Shown here piece after piece: positions 11,100 to 20,718 of a DNA stretch of 64,000 nucleotides. A program made the position numbers and the translations under genes. This stretch comes from Alternaria dauci (lineage: Eukaryota; Ascomycota; Dothideomycetes; Pleosporales; Pleosporaceae): positions 1,860,001 through 1,924,000 of the forward strand of contig NC_091280.1 in the NCBI RefSeq assembly GCF_042100115.1. Reading direction: 5' to 3'. Within the stretch, counting starts at the first letter, position 1, and each line of letters begins with the position of its first letter. The notes beneath the pieces were generated by a model. It saw nothing but the letters and a program-made list of their open reading frames with translations, did no database searches and was not told where the DNA came from.

Positions 11100-12278
11100 A
11101 TGGATCTCCCATTTGGGCGACAGCAAACACCTCCGTGCTCGAGTCTCCTCACCCCACCGTCCACCGGCGGTCCGCAGAAACGCGTGCGCTTCAGCGATAT
11201 TGACGACTTCAACAACAAGGCAAGACGCGCAAACGCTGTCAACGAAGGCGAGTCACCCAACGCCTTCTTCGAAGAACCCGAGACTCTTGATGCCGAGACC
11301 CGCGATGATAGCGACGACAGCGAGAGTACTCCATCAGCAAACAACACCGTCCCTCCGTCTCCAGCACCAGTAGTCTCACTCATGGCCAAGCCCACAGCTC
11401 TCGAGAAGCACGACACGTTCGCCTCTCTAGCCTTGACCATCAACGCACCTGCCACTACCACCACTGAGCCCTTCCGATTCATGGACCTTCCTATATCCGT
11501 TCGCAACCAAGTCTATACGCACCTCCTCGTCGTCCCTGGTCTGATATGTGTTCGTCAGAAGCACACTGCGTTCCACGACGAAAAGAAAGCCTTCCTCTAC
11601 ACCGAGCGCCGCGAGTTCCTCCCCGGTATCGCCTACGCCCTCGTCCACTTCCACGTCGACGGACACAAGACTCGTTTCTCGCTTGTCGGCTGTACCAACA
11701 TCAATATTCTCCGCGTCAACAAGGAGATCTTCTCCGAGGCCAAGGCTATTCTTTACGGGAAGAATGCATTCGAGATTGTCAGACCCACTAATGAACTCTC
11801 ACCCCCACCAGACTTCAGTGTAAGACTGTTCCCCACTGGATGCCAGCGTCTGGTCACCAAGCTCAACATCAAAATTCGGACTTTCTACGATCTGCATTGG
11901 TTGCTAAGCGGCGGCTACAACGTGATGAAGAACTACTACCGCGGACTTGTCTCTCTCACTCTAATTCTGGAGATGGACTCCACCAGCAAGGGTTTCGGCA
12001 AGACCTGGGCTAGAGCAGGTGCTGAGAAGTGGGCGACCTACGTTCAGCGTCTGCAGGTCGAGATGGCGAAAGAGCTCGTCAAAAAGGTCAAGGTCCAGGG
12101 CACAGATATCAAGATTATTCCGACTTGGATGAACCTCCGCGTCCTGTTTTCGGGTGAGGGATACGACGAGGCAATGGGTACCGTTGTCGATCTCGGAGGT
12201 GTGCAACGGGTAAAGCAGGATGAGATGAGGCAAGGCTTGACAGAGGTCTGGGAGTTGCTCAAGAAGCGAGGAAAGTAG
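11100..12278 (+). CDS. F-box/2EXR-like protein with RVxF motif
   Basis: Intronless 392-aa protein. Residues about 125-225 match the fungal F-box-like (2EXR-type) pattern: FRFMDLPISVRNQVYTHLLV, then NINILRVNKEIFSEAKAILYGKNAF. Such proteins are expanded in Pezizomycotina, and most have no known substrate. The N-terminal 120 residues are disordered and acidic, and include KRVRFSDID, which fits the RVxF docking motif for protein phosphatase 1. The C-terminal half is basic and helical. It is related in domain, but not closely, to the gene at 50384-51274. A role as SCF adaptor is possible but not shown. Confidence 0.7.
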   Translation: MDLPFGRQQTPPCSSLLTPPSTGGPQKRVRFSDIDDFNNKARRANAVNEGESPNAFFEEPETLDAETRDDSDDSESTPSANNTVPPSPAPVVSLMAKPTALEKHDTFASLALTINAPATTTTEPFRFMDLPISVRNQVYTHLLVVPGLICVRQKHTAFHDEKKAFLYTERREFLPGIAYALVHFHVDGHKTRFSLVGCTNINILRVNKEIFSEAKAILYGKNAFEIVRPTNELSPPPDFSVRLFPTGCQRLVTKLNIKIRTFYDLHWLLSGGYNVMKNYYRGLVSLTLILEMDSTSKGFGKTWARAGAEKWATYVQRLQVEMAKELVKKVKVQGTDIKIIPTWMNLRVLFSGEGYDEAMGTVVDLGGVQRVKQDEMRQGLTEVWELLKKRGK

Positions 12279-12611
12279 GTGGAAGGTAGTTGAGTTATAC
12301 TTGAATGGACAAGGTGTGGGGCACATCTTAATGCTATTCAGGAACATATCGGATGGGCAAACAAGCTCTGAATAATCTTGTAATTGCGCCTTTCAGATTG
12401 GGTTATCTTCGGGTACATATATTAGAAGCATTACGCATTAAAACAATATGCGAACCGTTCTGCCCAATCCCAATCCCAAGTGTATCCTCCCAGTGTATTC
12501 CCTTCCCGTATTGCCAAGTCGTTATATTCCAGTATCCATTGTTGTCCAAATATCAAGCGCCGCGCTCCATGCATCAAGTCGTAATTACCGCTTTAAAACT
12601 TTTATCCCTGC
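12279..12611. other. Convergent intergenic region
   Basis: A 333-bp AT-rich spacer between two convergent stops. Nothing recognised. Confidence 0.4.
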
Positions 12612-15373
12612 TCACAGTAGTAAGGTGAGCCAGCCCGCGGCGCCAATGATCAAACTCTCAATCCACTTATCTAAACCACCGACGTGTGTAGATACTCCAG
12701 CCGCCTTACTCGTCTCGCCGATTCCGCTCGCAATCAGATCTCCAGCATCGCGGCTTCGCGTTGTCGAAGCAGAACTCGAATGTGTCGTGCTGGCGCTGTT
12801 GCTCTTCGGTAGCCTGGGAACGGTGCTGGTTCGCCCATTGATGACCAGGGCAGTTCCCTGTGAGTCCAGAGAGTAGGTTGTCCCGTCAATGACGATTGAC
12901 GAACCGGGTGCGAGTGTTGTTCCGTCGTTCAGAACGTATTCCGTTGTTCCATCTCTAAGAACAGGCGTGTATGTCACACCGTTGATGGTCAAGGCTGGAG
13001 CGTCAGTGATGACAGAGCCGGGTGCTGCTAAAGTGGACGTAACGCCGTTGATAACGATGACGGTGCCAGATGCGCCCGTGGGCATAGAGTATGTAGTCCC
13101 AGAGATAGTAAGAACGCCACCTGGAGTAAGAGTTTGGTCCGGAGCGATGACAAAGGCCGTCGTGCCGCTAACGACTTGCGCAGTAACGGATCTCCCTCCA
13201 CCAAGAGTAACAACAGATTGTCCTACCCCTAATACCGATGTCTGTCCGTTCACCAGGATTGTTGAACCTTGTCCATCTGCAGGCATGTCGTAGGTCGTGC
13301 CGTCAACGATAATCGTGCTTCCTGCGCTTAGCGTCTGACCGGGTGCTACAACAAAAACCGTTGAACCCCCCACGACAGTCGCTGAGATGGCTTGATCGCC
13401 CACTGTAACAACGGGCGCTCCAGTTATCACAGGAATGTTGGCGATGGTTTGCGTGGCACCATTCACGATGGCCATGCCGTTCGAATCCATGCTGACTGTG
13501 TTTCCATTGACAGTGATGGCAGGGCCTCCTGGTTTTAGTGTCTCCGATCCAAGAACATACTCTCCTCGTGAATTTGGCGTGACGACACCTCCGCCCACCA
13601 TAAGCACAGGCAGGCCTTGAGTCGTTGCCGGATTAAAAGGAACCGTGCTTCCGTCTACAACAATCCGTGTTCCACCACCGTCCGAGGGTACTACCACGGG
13701 GACGCCGTTGATGGTTTTTGTTTGCCCTTGTGTCAACGTTTCGGACCCAATGACGATAACTGGAGGAGGAGCAGCATTATGGTTTTCATCGTTCTGACCA
13801 TCCGGCTCGGCTTGCGTTGGTTTGGGAGTGTTGACTGGGAAGACAACTCCACCAATCGTTATGCTTCTAGTCGTAGTCGCTTGTGGATTTCCGTGATTGA
13901 TTGTATTGACGACATCTGGAACACTCGGCAAGGTCTGTTCGCCACCTTGGGTCGGCTTGACCGTGTCGCCAGCTATCCTGTCAGGCTGGGTTGGCGATTG
14001 GGCGTTGTTGTTATGCTGATTCGGATCGGGATCGTTTGCTGGAGTGGGATCTGCCATCTTGTTTGATATCGTAGGCTCTGCAAAATCATTTGTTGCTGTA
14101 TCCTGACACCTTAAACAACCTCGAACTGTGACGTGAACAGATGTGGACTCGAAGCTGGTTGCAAGGTACGTCCCCGTCGAAGGGGACAGGAAGATAGGAA
14201 ATGTTCCTGGAGCCGGTGCGACTGGTGGGTTGTTTAGTGTGGGTTTAGGACGCAAAAACGATTCCGGTGGTCTGCTGAAGCTACAGGTAGCAATGTCTGA
14301 GCCGCGAAATTGTCTTTGAATATCTGGGTCTTGTTTTAGGCGGTCAATGAGTTTGGAGGGGAGAGGAACGGGTTGATCCGAGGGTGTACTTTCAGGGAGT
14401 TGTCCTGTATAAGTAGCGATGAAGTAACTCCACTCTTTGGTTTTCGTGCTTGCGGGCTGCCAACTCGTCAAGGGCTTGATTGTCGGCGAACAGGACCCTT
14501 GGGTCACATTGTCCTGAGGCCAGTATATTTCATGGTAATCATCCAATGCACCAGAGAGCCGGTTGTATATAACGTAAGTTGGACCTGCGTCGAGATGGAT
14601 AAACACTCCTGGTGTCGGTTGTACCGTGAACGTTGGTGTCGCGCGTGTGATTAATTTGCCGTCAGTTCCGGTAACGGTCTTTGTCTGGTTGACAGTACGC
14701 TGCTCCGTGACGACAGTGTCAATAGTGTTGTTGTACATGTAGGTGGAATACTCCGTAACGATGGTCTCGGTTACCACAGTACTGGACCATGGGTTGTAAA
14801 ACTCCCCCGGGTCGTAGGATGTGGTTACAGGATTATATCCTGCGATAATACAGCCGGTACAGCCTCGATCTAGTACGGAGGAATTGCCAGGAACTGTTAA
14901 GGTATTTGAAATAGGCGGTGCACCTCCAGAGGCAGTATATGTGACAATCTTGGATGTCACCTGTGGAGAGACGGAATTGCTGCGATTCGTGTAGATGGGA
15001 ACCAGAAGGGGGGTGGACAGATGTGAAGGGACATTGTGGAAAAATGACGATGTTCTATCCGATAGCGAAAGCAAAGAAGAGCTCATTTCATGAGCTGGCC
15101 CTGGTATGGCCACTGGGGTAATAGTAGAAGGCGCATGTAAATCAGTAGAGTCGGGTAATACAGTGCTGCTCGATGGCCCCTCTACTGATGTATTATAACC
15201 TGAAAAGGTCAATTTTTGATGCCCTGAAGGCCGACGCTGCTACATACCATCTGTGAGTTGTTAGCCGGCTGAAACTTGCCTGATGAAGATGACGTACCTC
15301 TCCGGTTGTATGTGTCCGCATCTGAGCCCGCCACAACCAGCCCCAGCCCCAGTAGACTAACAAGTCTCCGCAT
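12612..15373 (-). CDS. Repeat-rich GPI-anchored-type cell-wall protein
   Basis: Predicted secreted wall protein of about 888 aa. The signal peptide is on a separate first exon (15373-15298: MRRLVSLLGLGLVVAGSDA). The long exon is 15199-12612, opening GYNTSVEG. Between them lies either one 98-nt intron or two introns flanking a 3-nt exon at 15250-15248; all options keep frame. The N-terminal half is Ser/Thr-rich with Cys pairs (GCTGC, GCLRC) and N-glycosylation sites. From about residue 450 there are degenerate repeats of 70-80 residues built on IVIDGTTYSM, VFVVAPGQTL and VINGVTST. The end is a Ser/Thr stretch followed by a hydrophobic tail (SLIIGAAGWLTLLL), as expected for a GPI signal. Function (adhesin or structural) is an inference. 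It is divergent to the peptidase-like gene. Confidence 0.78.
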
Positions 15374-16400
15374 CTTGCAATGATCCTTCTACACCAAGCG
15401 AGTGACAGTGTAAAGGTCAAGCAAGATGTCGCACATGCAAAAGAGCACTGTAAAAGCGAAAACAGCGAGATTCAGCCCAAAACAGCTCAGATTCCAATCA
15501 TTCGATGAAGGCTATTCAGACGCATGATCAGACTGCGATCCATGCGCGGCCCTAGTGGTAGCTACGCTTAGCGGAAACACGAGGCACATGCCGTTGACGC
15601 GTATGACTGCCAGCCACTCTGCCCTGCTGATCAACTGGACATAGCATGTCTATCCGCATAAATTCAAGGTTCGTGCTGACATGGCCAGCAGTGCCCTGGA
15701 GAGCATCTGCGGCGGTCGACGACGACGCAGTGAATACCTAGTTAGTGCTATGGGCGAGGCTTGCTTCACATTTCTGGTGTGGACCGGTATACCATGCACC
15801 ACATGAAGATGTGTCCCGCGAGACCGATCGGACCTTGAATCGAATTGCCGTAAGCTGTGGCAACGAACTGCTGGGTTTGCCGCTTAGGGCCAAGTGAAGA
15901 GATTGCTGGGCTAGGTCCTAAGGTTTTCGGCGAACACAATCCGAGCTCGTGGGTGATAGTTCTGGATGGAGGGTCTGCGCATCTAGCGAACTCGACTGCA
16001 ATAGTTGAGTGGGTACCGCTGAATACCTGCATGGTCTCAAGGGCTATCAAGAGAGACCATCGGGTAGCATGACGGAGGCGTCGAGGTGTGGCCCGCTTGA
16101 GCCGAGATGGTGTCAAAAGGAGGCTGATTCGATCAGCTGGGGAATGGTTCCAAAGGTCCGTTATTGGTGGGGAGGATGACTAAACGAGACGCTACCCCTT
16201 AGCATGCTACCGGATGCGCCTCTCCCATGATACCTCGTATTACGCTCGACGAACCTTTGAGACTAGCCATGCTTTCAATGCTGCAGCCATCGAATCATGC
16301 TGCACAGCTTTGGTGGCCTAATGACTAGTATGTGGGCGATCGTCACGCAGCGCCCGCGCCTGTTGTGGTGGGTTCTTGGACAAAACGTGTATGAGCCGCT
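15374..16400. other. Divergent promoter region between two surface-protein genes
   Basis: About 1 kb between two divergent surface-protein genes. It may also contain an unrecognised signal-peptide exon for the + strand gene. ORFs within it are short and mutually overlapping. No repeat seen. Confidence 0.4.
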
Positions 16401-18398
16401 GTGGACTGGAGCGCTTCCGATGGCCCTGGGACCGCACTCCCGGTATCAGAGCTGACTCGACCTGGGGACCCAGAAACTTCCGATAGACAACTGCGCCCGC
16501 CATGTGCAGCCTGCTTCAGACAATCTGAGCCGACCGTCCATCGCTTCCAGGTCCATGTAAGAGACATTGGCAGTCCTTCACTGCCGTTCGCTCGCTACAC
16601 AATGCGCCGCACAGCGCGAGCTACCGAGGCCCCGGAGCCGTATGTCGTGCCCCCTTCGGATAAGTTTGACGGCGCAGATGGGAGCTGGAGTACCTTCAAG
16701 ATCAGCGTTGGAACACCAGGGCAAGACTTTCGTGTGTTGCCGAGCACAAAGGGAGGCGTCACGTACGTCATTGCCCCAGAAGGATGTTTGGACGGAGTCG
16801 ACCCGACCGACTGCCCACAACTCCGAGGAATAGAGGTTTTCGAGAGCGCGCAAAGCACCGGCTTCCAGGTCGATGCGTCGACAACATGGTCCGCGATTGG
16901 ACAATACGATGTGGATTTGGAGGACGCACTTAACTACACTGGGAGAGGACTGTTTGGCCTGGACACCGTCACGCTAGGCGCTGCTGCAGATAGCAGCTCT
17001 TCTGCATCACTGACGCGCCAGGTCGTTGCTGCCGTTGCCGATCCAGACTATTACTTGGGACTCCTTGGTCTTGGGCAGGCAAAGTCCAGTTTCAACAGTG
17101 GGAGCCAGCCTATCGACTCGTTCCTCTACCAGCTGCGCGAGAGCAAAAGGATACCCAGTTTCGCGTATGCGTACACAGCCGGCGCAAGTTACAGATTGAA
17201 ATCCGTCTTTGGCAACCTGGTTCTGGGAGGCTACGATGCGACGCGATTCGAGCCCAGTGCGAACGACTTCTCGTTTACCTTCTCGCAGGATCCGTCTCGG
17301 CTCCTGACTGTGGGAGTGGACTCAATCATGGCCACAAACACGCTACAGGGCACCTACTCCCTGACCTCTGGAGCACACTTCTCCGTCATTGATTCTACGG
17401 TTCCACACTTGTGGTTACCCGCAGAAGTCTGCGCACAATTCGAAGCCGCCTTTGGGTTGACCTACGATCCTCAGACAGACCTGTATCTTGTCAACGACAC
17501 CATCCACCAAGAACTCGTTTCGAAGAACCCAACCCTCACGTTCAAGCTTGTGAACTCGCTCGAGGATACAACTACGAACTACACCAATATAGAGCTACCA
17601 TATGCCGCCTTCGATCTCCAAGCTTCGTATCCGTACTACCCGAATGCAACGAACTACTTCCCGATTCGCCGCGCCGCGAATGATACACAATACGTACTTG
17701 GCAGGACGTTACTGCAGGAAGCATATTTGATAGTAGACTATGAACGGGCAAATTTCACGGTTGCGCAGGCAGCCTTTCCTGATCCATTGCCCGCGGCAAA
17801 CGTCATCGCGATCAGATCACCGAGCGACTCCGGGTCCACGCAAGCCTCAAGTTCGTCTTCAGGCCTCGGTGGAGGTGCCATTGCTGGGATTGTTATAGGC
17901 GCGATCGCTGCTCTTCTCCTGGTAATACTGGGTATATTTTTCTTCCGAAAACACCGTGGTAAACAACAAAAAGAACAGCGATACGAGCTCGCAAGCAAAC
18001 ATATATCGGAAATTGATTCCGGATCCAATGTTCTTGCGAGCAGCCTGCCCCAAAAAGCGTTGGGCCCACAAGAACTTCATGGCACGCCATTGACAGAACT
18101 CGCCTCTCCTGTGAACGATCAATTTCCCGGCCATGCGTACCCACAAGATCAAAAAACAGTTATCGATATGGCAGACGAACCACAAGAGCTGCATGGCGAC
18201 TCGATAATGCCGGTAACACCCAGATGGCAAGAAGTCACGCCGCCCCCACGTTTCCAACACGACATGGACGTAGAGAGCAGTACAAGCCACAGCGTGAGCA
18301 GGGTGCCTAGCGAGGACGGATACGCCAATGGCAAATTTACACTCCGCTCCGGCGTATCGCCAATTACACCACAGTTTCCTCACAGCAGACACGGATGA
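16401..18398 (+). CDS. Membrane-anchored aspartic-peptidase-like protein, catalytically impaired
   Basis: A1-family (pepsin-like) fold with a single transmembrane helix and a cytoplasmic tail. The first active-site motif, normally Asp-Thr-Gly after the VGTP loop, reads VLPSTKGG (residues 112-119), so the catalytic Asp is absent. The second reads VIDSTVPHLWLP (329-340) and keeps Asp but not Thr-Gly. Several N-glycosylation sites precede a Ser-rich stalk (478-488) and a Gly/Ala/Leu membrane helix (490-515) followed by RKHRGK. The 150-residue tail is Pro/Ser-rich. No signal peptide occurs at the 16401 start; residue 68 (ATG at 16602) is another in-frame start. The true N-terminus probably lies on an unplaced upstream exon. 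Likely a non-enzymatic surface receptor or sensor (inference). Confidence 0.75.
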   Translation: MDWSASDGPGTALPVSELTRPGDPETSDRQLRPPCAACFRQSEPTVHRFQVHVRDIGSPSLPFARYTMRRTARATEAPEPYVVPPSDKFDGADGSWSTFKISVGTPGQDFRVLPSTKGGVTYVIAPEGCLDGVDPTDCPQLRGIEVFESAQSTGFQVDASTTWSAIGQYDVDLEDALNYTGRGLFGLDTVTLGAAADSSSSASLTRQVVAAVADPDYYLGLLGLGQAKSSFNSGSQPIDSFLYQLRESKRIPSFAYAYTAGASYRLKSVFGNLVLGGYDATRFEPSANDFSFTFSQDPSRLLTVGVDSIMATNTLQGTYSLTSGAHFSVIDSTVPHLWLPAEVCAQFEAAFGLTYDPQTDLYLVNDTIHQELVSKNPTLTFKLVNSLEDTTTNYTNIELPYAAFDLQASYPYYPNATNYFPIRRAANDTQYVLGRTLLQEAYLIVDYERANFTVAQAAFPDPLPAANVIAIRSPSDSGSTQASSSSSGLGGGAIAGIVIGAIAALLLVILGIFFFRKHRGKQQKEQRYELASKHISEIDSGSNVLASSLPQKALGPQELHGTPLTELASPVNDQFPGHAYPQDQKTVIDMADEPQELHGDSIMPVTPRWQEVTPPPRFQHDMDVESSTSHSVSRVPSEDGYANGKFTLRSGVSPITPQFPHSRHG

Positions 18399-19604
18399 AT
18401 AATTTTGAGCTTTGGGCGGCAGTCCGGCAGAGGCGTTTGGGTTTGACATACTTCTAGAGATACCACACATATACGAAAAATGGGCAGGATTTAATGAGCG
18501 CGCCACACGAATGCGGAAATATTAATCGAGGTTTTCCAAAAGGCCTACGCACAGGATCTGCAGCAGAGATCGATATCTTCTTAGTGAACAAGCACTGTTG
18601 GAAGTAACCCTAGAAATAATAATACAGACTTACAAAAGAGCTGGGAAGTTCTTGATGAGAGTGTGAGCAGTGGTTGAAGGCTTTTATTAAAGCTTGAAGC
18701 TGTTCGACGATATCGGGGTGGGTACCGCTCAGTTACCAACGTCATTGTATGTACGAACTACAACATCTGGAATTGGTCTACCAAACGATCTCTGGCTCGA
18801 AAATTGGGGCGGCCAGAATGTTCTCACACGTTTTACAGGACACACAGGATGGTATTCACGAGGCAGGGTATCTGCCAAGAGATACCCGGATGATCGGCTC
18901 GTAGGGCTGACAGATGCGCATGCTCCTGGCAAGGGTAGCGGTACGAAATCGAAGCTGTGGCCCGATGGCTTCACGAGCTCTGCATGGAAAAGTGGAGACA
19001 CGAACTGCGATGACTTCAGTTTGTGTGGCGGCTGGTTGTGTACGTCGGTGATGTATTGATACGATGAGCTTTCGTGGTGATCCTGCAGACTGCAGAATCG
19101 TACACCATGATCTTGTATGTGGCCTTTGGAAACATCAACTTCTGATTACGACATGCCTAATCTTCTCACCTCGCAGATGAGATGTAGAGATGCAGGTACA
19201 ACTGTACTAGAGCCATAATCATGCGTTGCGCTTTCCTGGGTGCGGCCGCGAGATACTCCACACGCGAGGCTGAAGCAGAAATCAGACGCAACCCGAGCCC
19301 GAATGGGAAGGCCCATTGCAATTCCAAGCCATAAAAGGGTATTCTCTGCATAACTTGGAAACAGATGCATGGACTGCGCTTGACTAGGTCCGCCTCCAAC
19401 AGGGCAGCTGGGTGATGGACTATGTTGAAGCTATGACGTAGGTGACACGCATGGCTGAAGCTACCACCCCTCATCCCCGCGCGCGCTTCCTCCAACCTAG
19501 ACAACACACCAAACACTTAATCTTCTGCCTCTATTCAGATACGTCAACTGTACAGACCTATACCCCAGACACCTCAGATCAATACCTAAAAGAAATCATC
19601 GACA
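18399..19604. other. Gene-poor spacer
   Basis: About 1.2 kb. A 121-codon + strand ORF at 18694-19059 and a shorter opposing one have no recognisable domain. The last 100 bases before 19605 look like a pyrimidine/CA-rich leader. Confidence 0.4.
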
Positions 19605-20128
19605 ATGGACAAGATCAAGGAGAAGCTTCACATTGGCAGCAAGAACAAGGTCGACAACGATGTCACCAACAGCACCAGTAATGTCGGCACTATTGAGGGT
19701 AAGTGATGCATCCAGATGACGTAACAAGCATCGCGTCCAGCTAGGCCGGTAAACACACGTTCGTCCGTCACGAATAACCTTTCCCCAACAACGCGCCTCA
19801 CCATTCTTCAGCCTCACTCAGCCCACCACTAACACCGCCAACAGACAACCGTGACTCGATCGACTCTGAACTCGCCGCGATGCCCCCTCATGAGCGCGTC
19901 GCCTACCTGAAAGAATTCGAAGACTCGGACAAGCACGACACGCCAAAGAAGGGCGGCCTCCTCGAGAAGCTCATTGCCCGCGGCAACAAGAAGACCGAAG
20001 ACCAGATTGCCCAAGAGACCAAGGAGCGCGAGGCACGTGAAGCAGCCCACCGCGAAGCAACACACGCGGCCATTGGCCCCGGCGCTGGTGCCAGCGCACA
20101 TTCCGCCGCAGGACCTGGTGGATTGTAG
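19605..20128 (+). CDS. Small hydrophilic dehydrin-like protein
   Basis: A 125-aa protein encoded by exons 19605-19698 and 19845-20128. The 146-nt phase-1 intron has donor GTAAGT, a CACTAAC branch and acceptor ACAG. The N-terminus MDKIKEKLHIG closely matches the core of the plant dehydrin K-segment (MDKIKEKLPG). The rest is strongly hydrophilic, rich in Lys, Glu, Asp and Ala (YLKEFEDSDKHDTPKKGG, then a Glu/Arg helix), and ends in a Gly/Ala/His tail. This composition fits intrinsically disordered stress-protection proteins. There is no signal peptide or membrane segment. A hydrophilin or dehydrin-like role is an inference from the short motif and composition. Confidence 0.7.
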
Positions 20129-20718
20129 GCGCATAACGACGGGTGTAAGGATATGATGGAATGTGAGCGATCAGCAAAGTTGAAGGGCGGAAGTATGGCC
20201 CTTCCGAGGCATGGATTGTGAAGCACGCTTTCTTGGCGATGGACTGCGATTACATTTACATACACTTTTTCTCGACATGACGAATACATGACATGAACAC
20301 GAGCTGGGTTTCTTTATATCTTGGACTGTGATGAGACATGTGATAGATGCAAGGTTTGAATATGAAATTCAATTAGCGGTGATCAGCAAAATTAACTTTG
20401 GTTCACTACTGGGATGTAAATGCTTTGAATCGATGAAATTACTATGAGCCGTGGACCCTTTGTCATGGGGTCCTTGTTTGCTCCTATAATGAGCTGGTAT
20501 ACTACAAGTCGCTCCCCAACATCCCGATTTTTGTTTTCCTAGATCCCTTACGAAACACCCTCGGTCGTGTACAAAAGACAAGGTCGCCTCCAGAGAGGTC
20601 AACAGGTGTGTAGCAACCAAAGTAGTAAAAGCAAGAAAGGCAGCGCGGCATCGCGCTTTTACTACATCACGTTCTAATGTTGAGCTGGTGACAATGGCCG
20701 CCATCTCTATGGCCAGCT
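20129..20718. other. Convergent intergenic region
   Basis: Spacer between convergent stop codons. A minus-strand ORF at 20369-20722 has no recognisable domain and abuts the RGP1 stop. Nothing supported. Confidence 0.4.

Noticed and set aside
18694..19059. 121-codon + strand ORF starting MKLFDDIGVG
   Set aside because: No domain, no signal peptide, an opposing ORF of similar quality, and no plausible exon chain.
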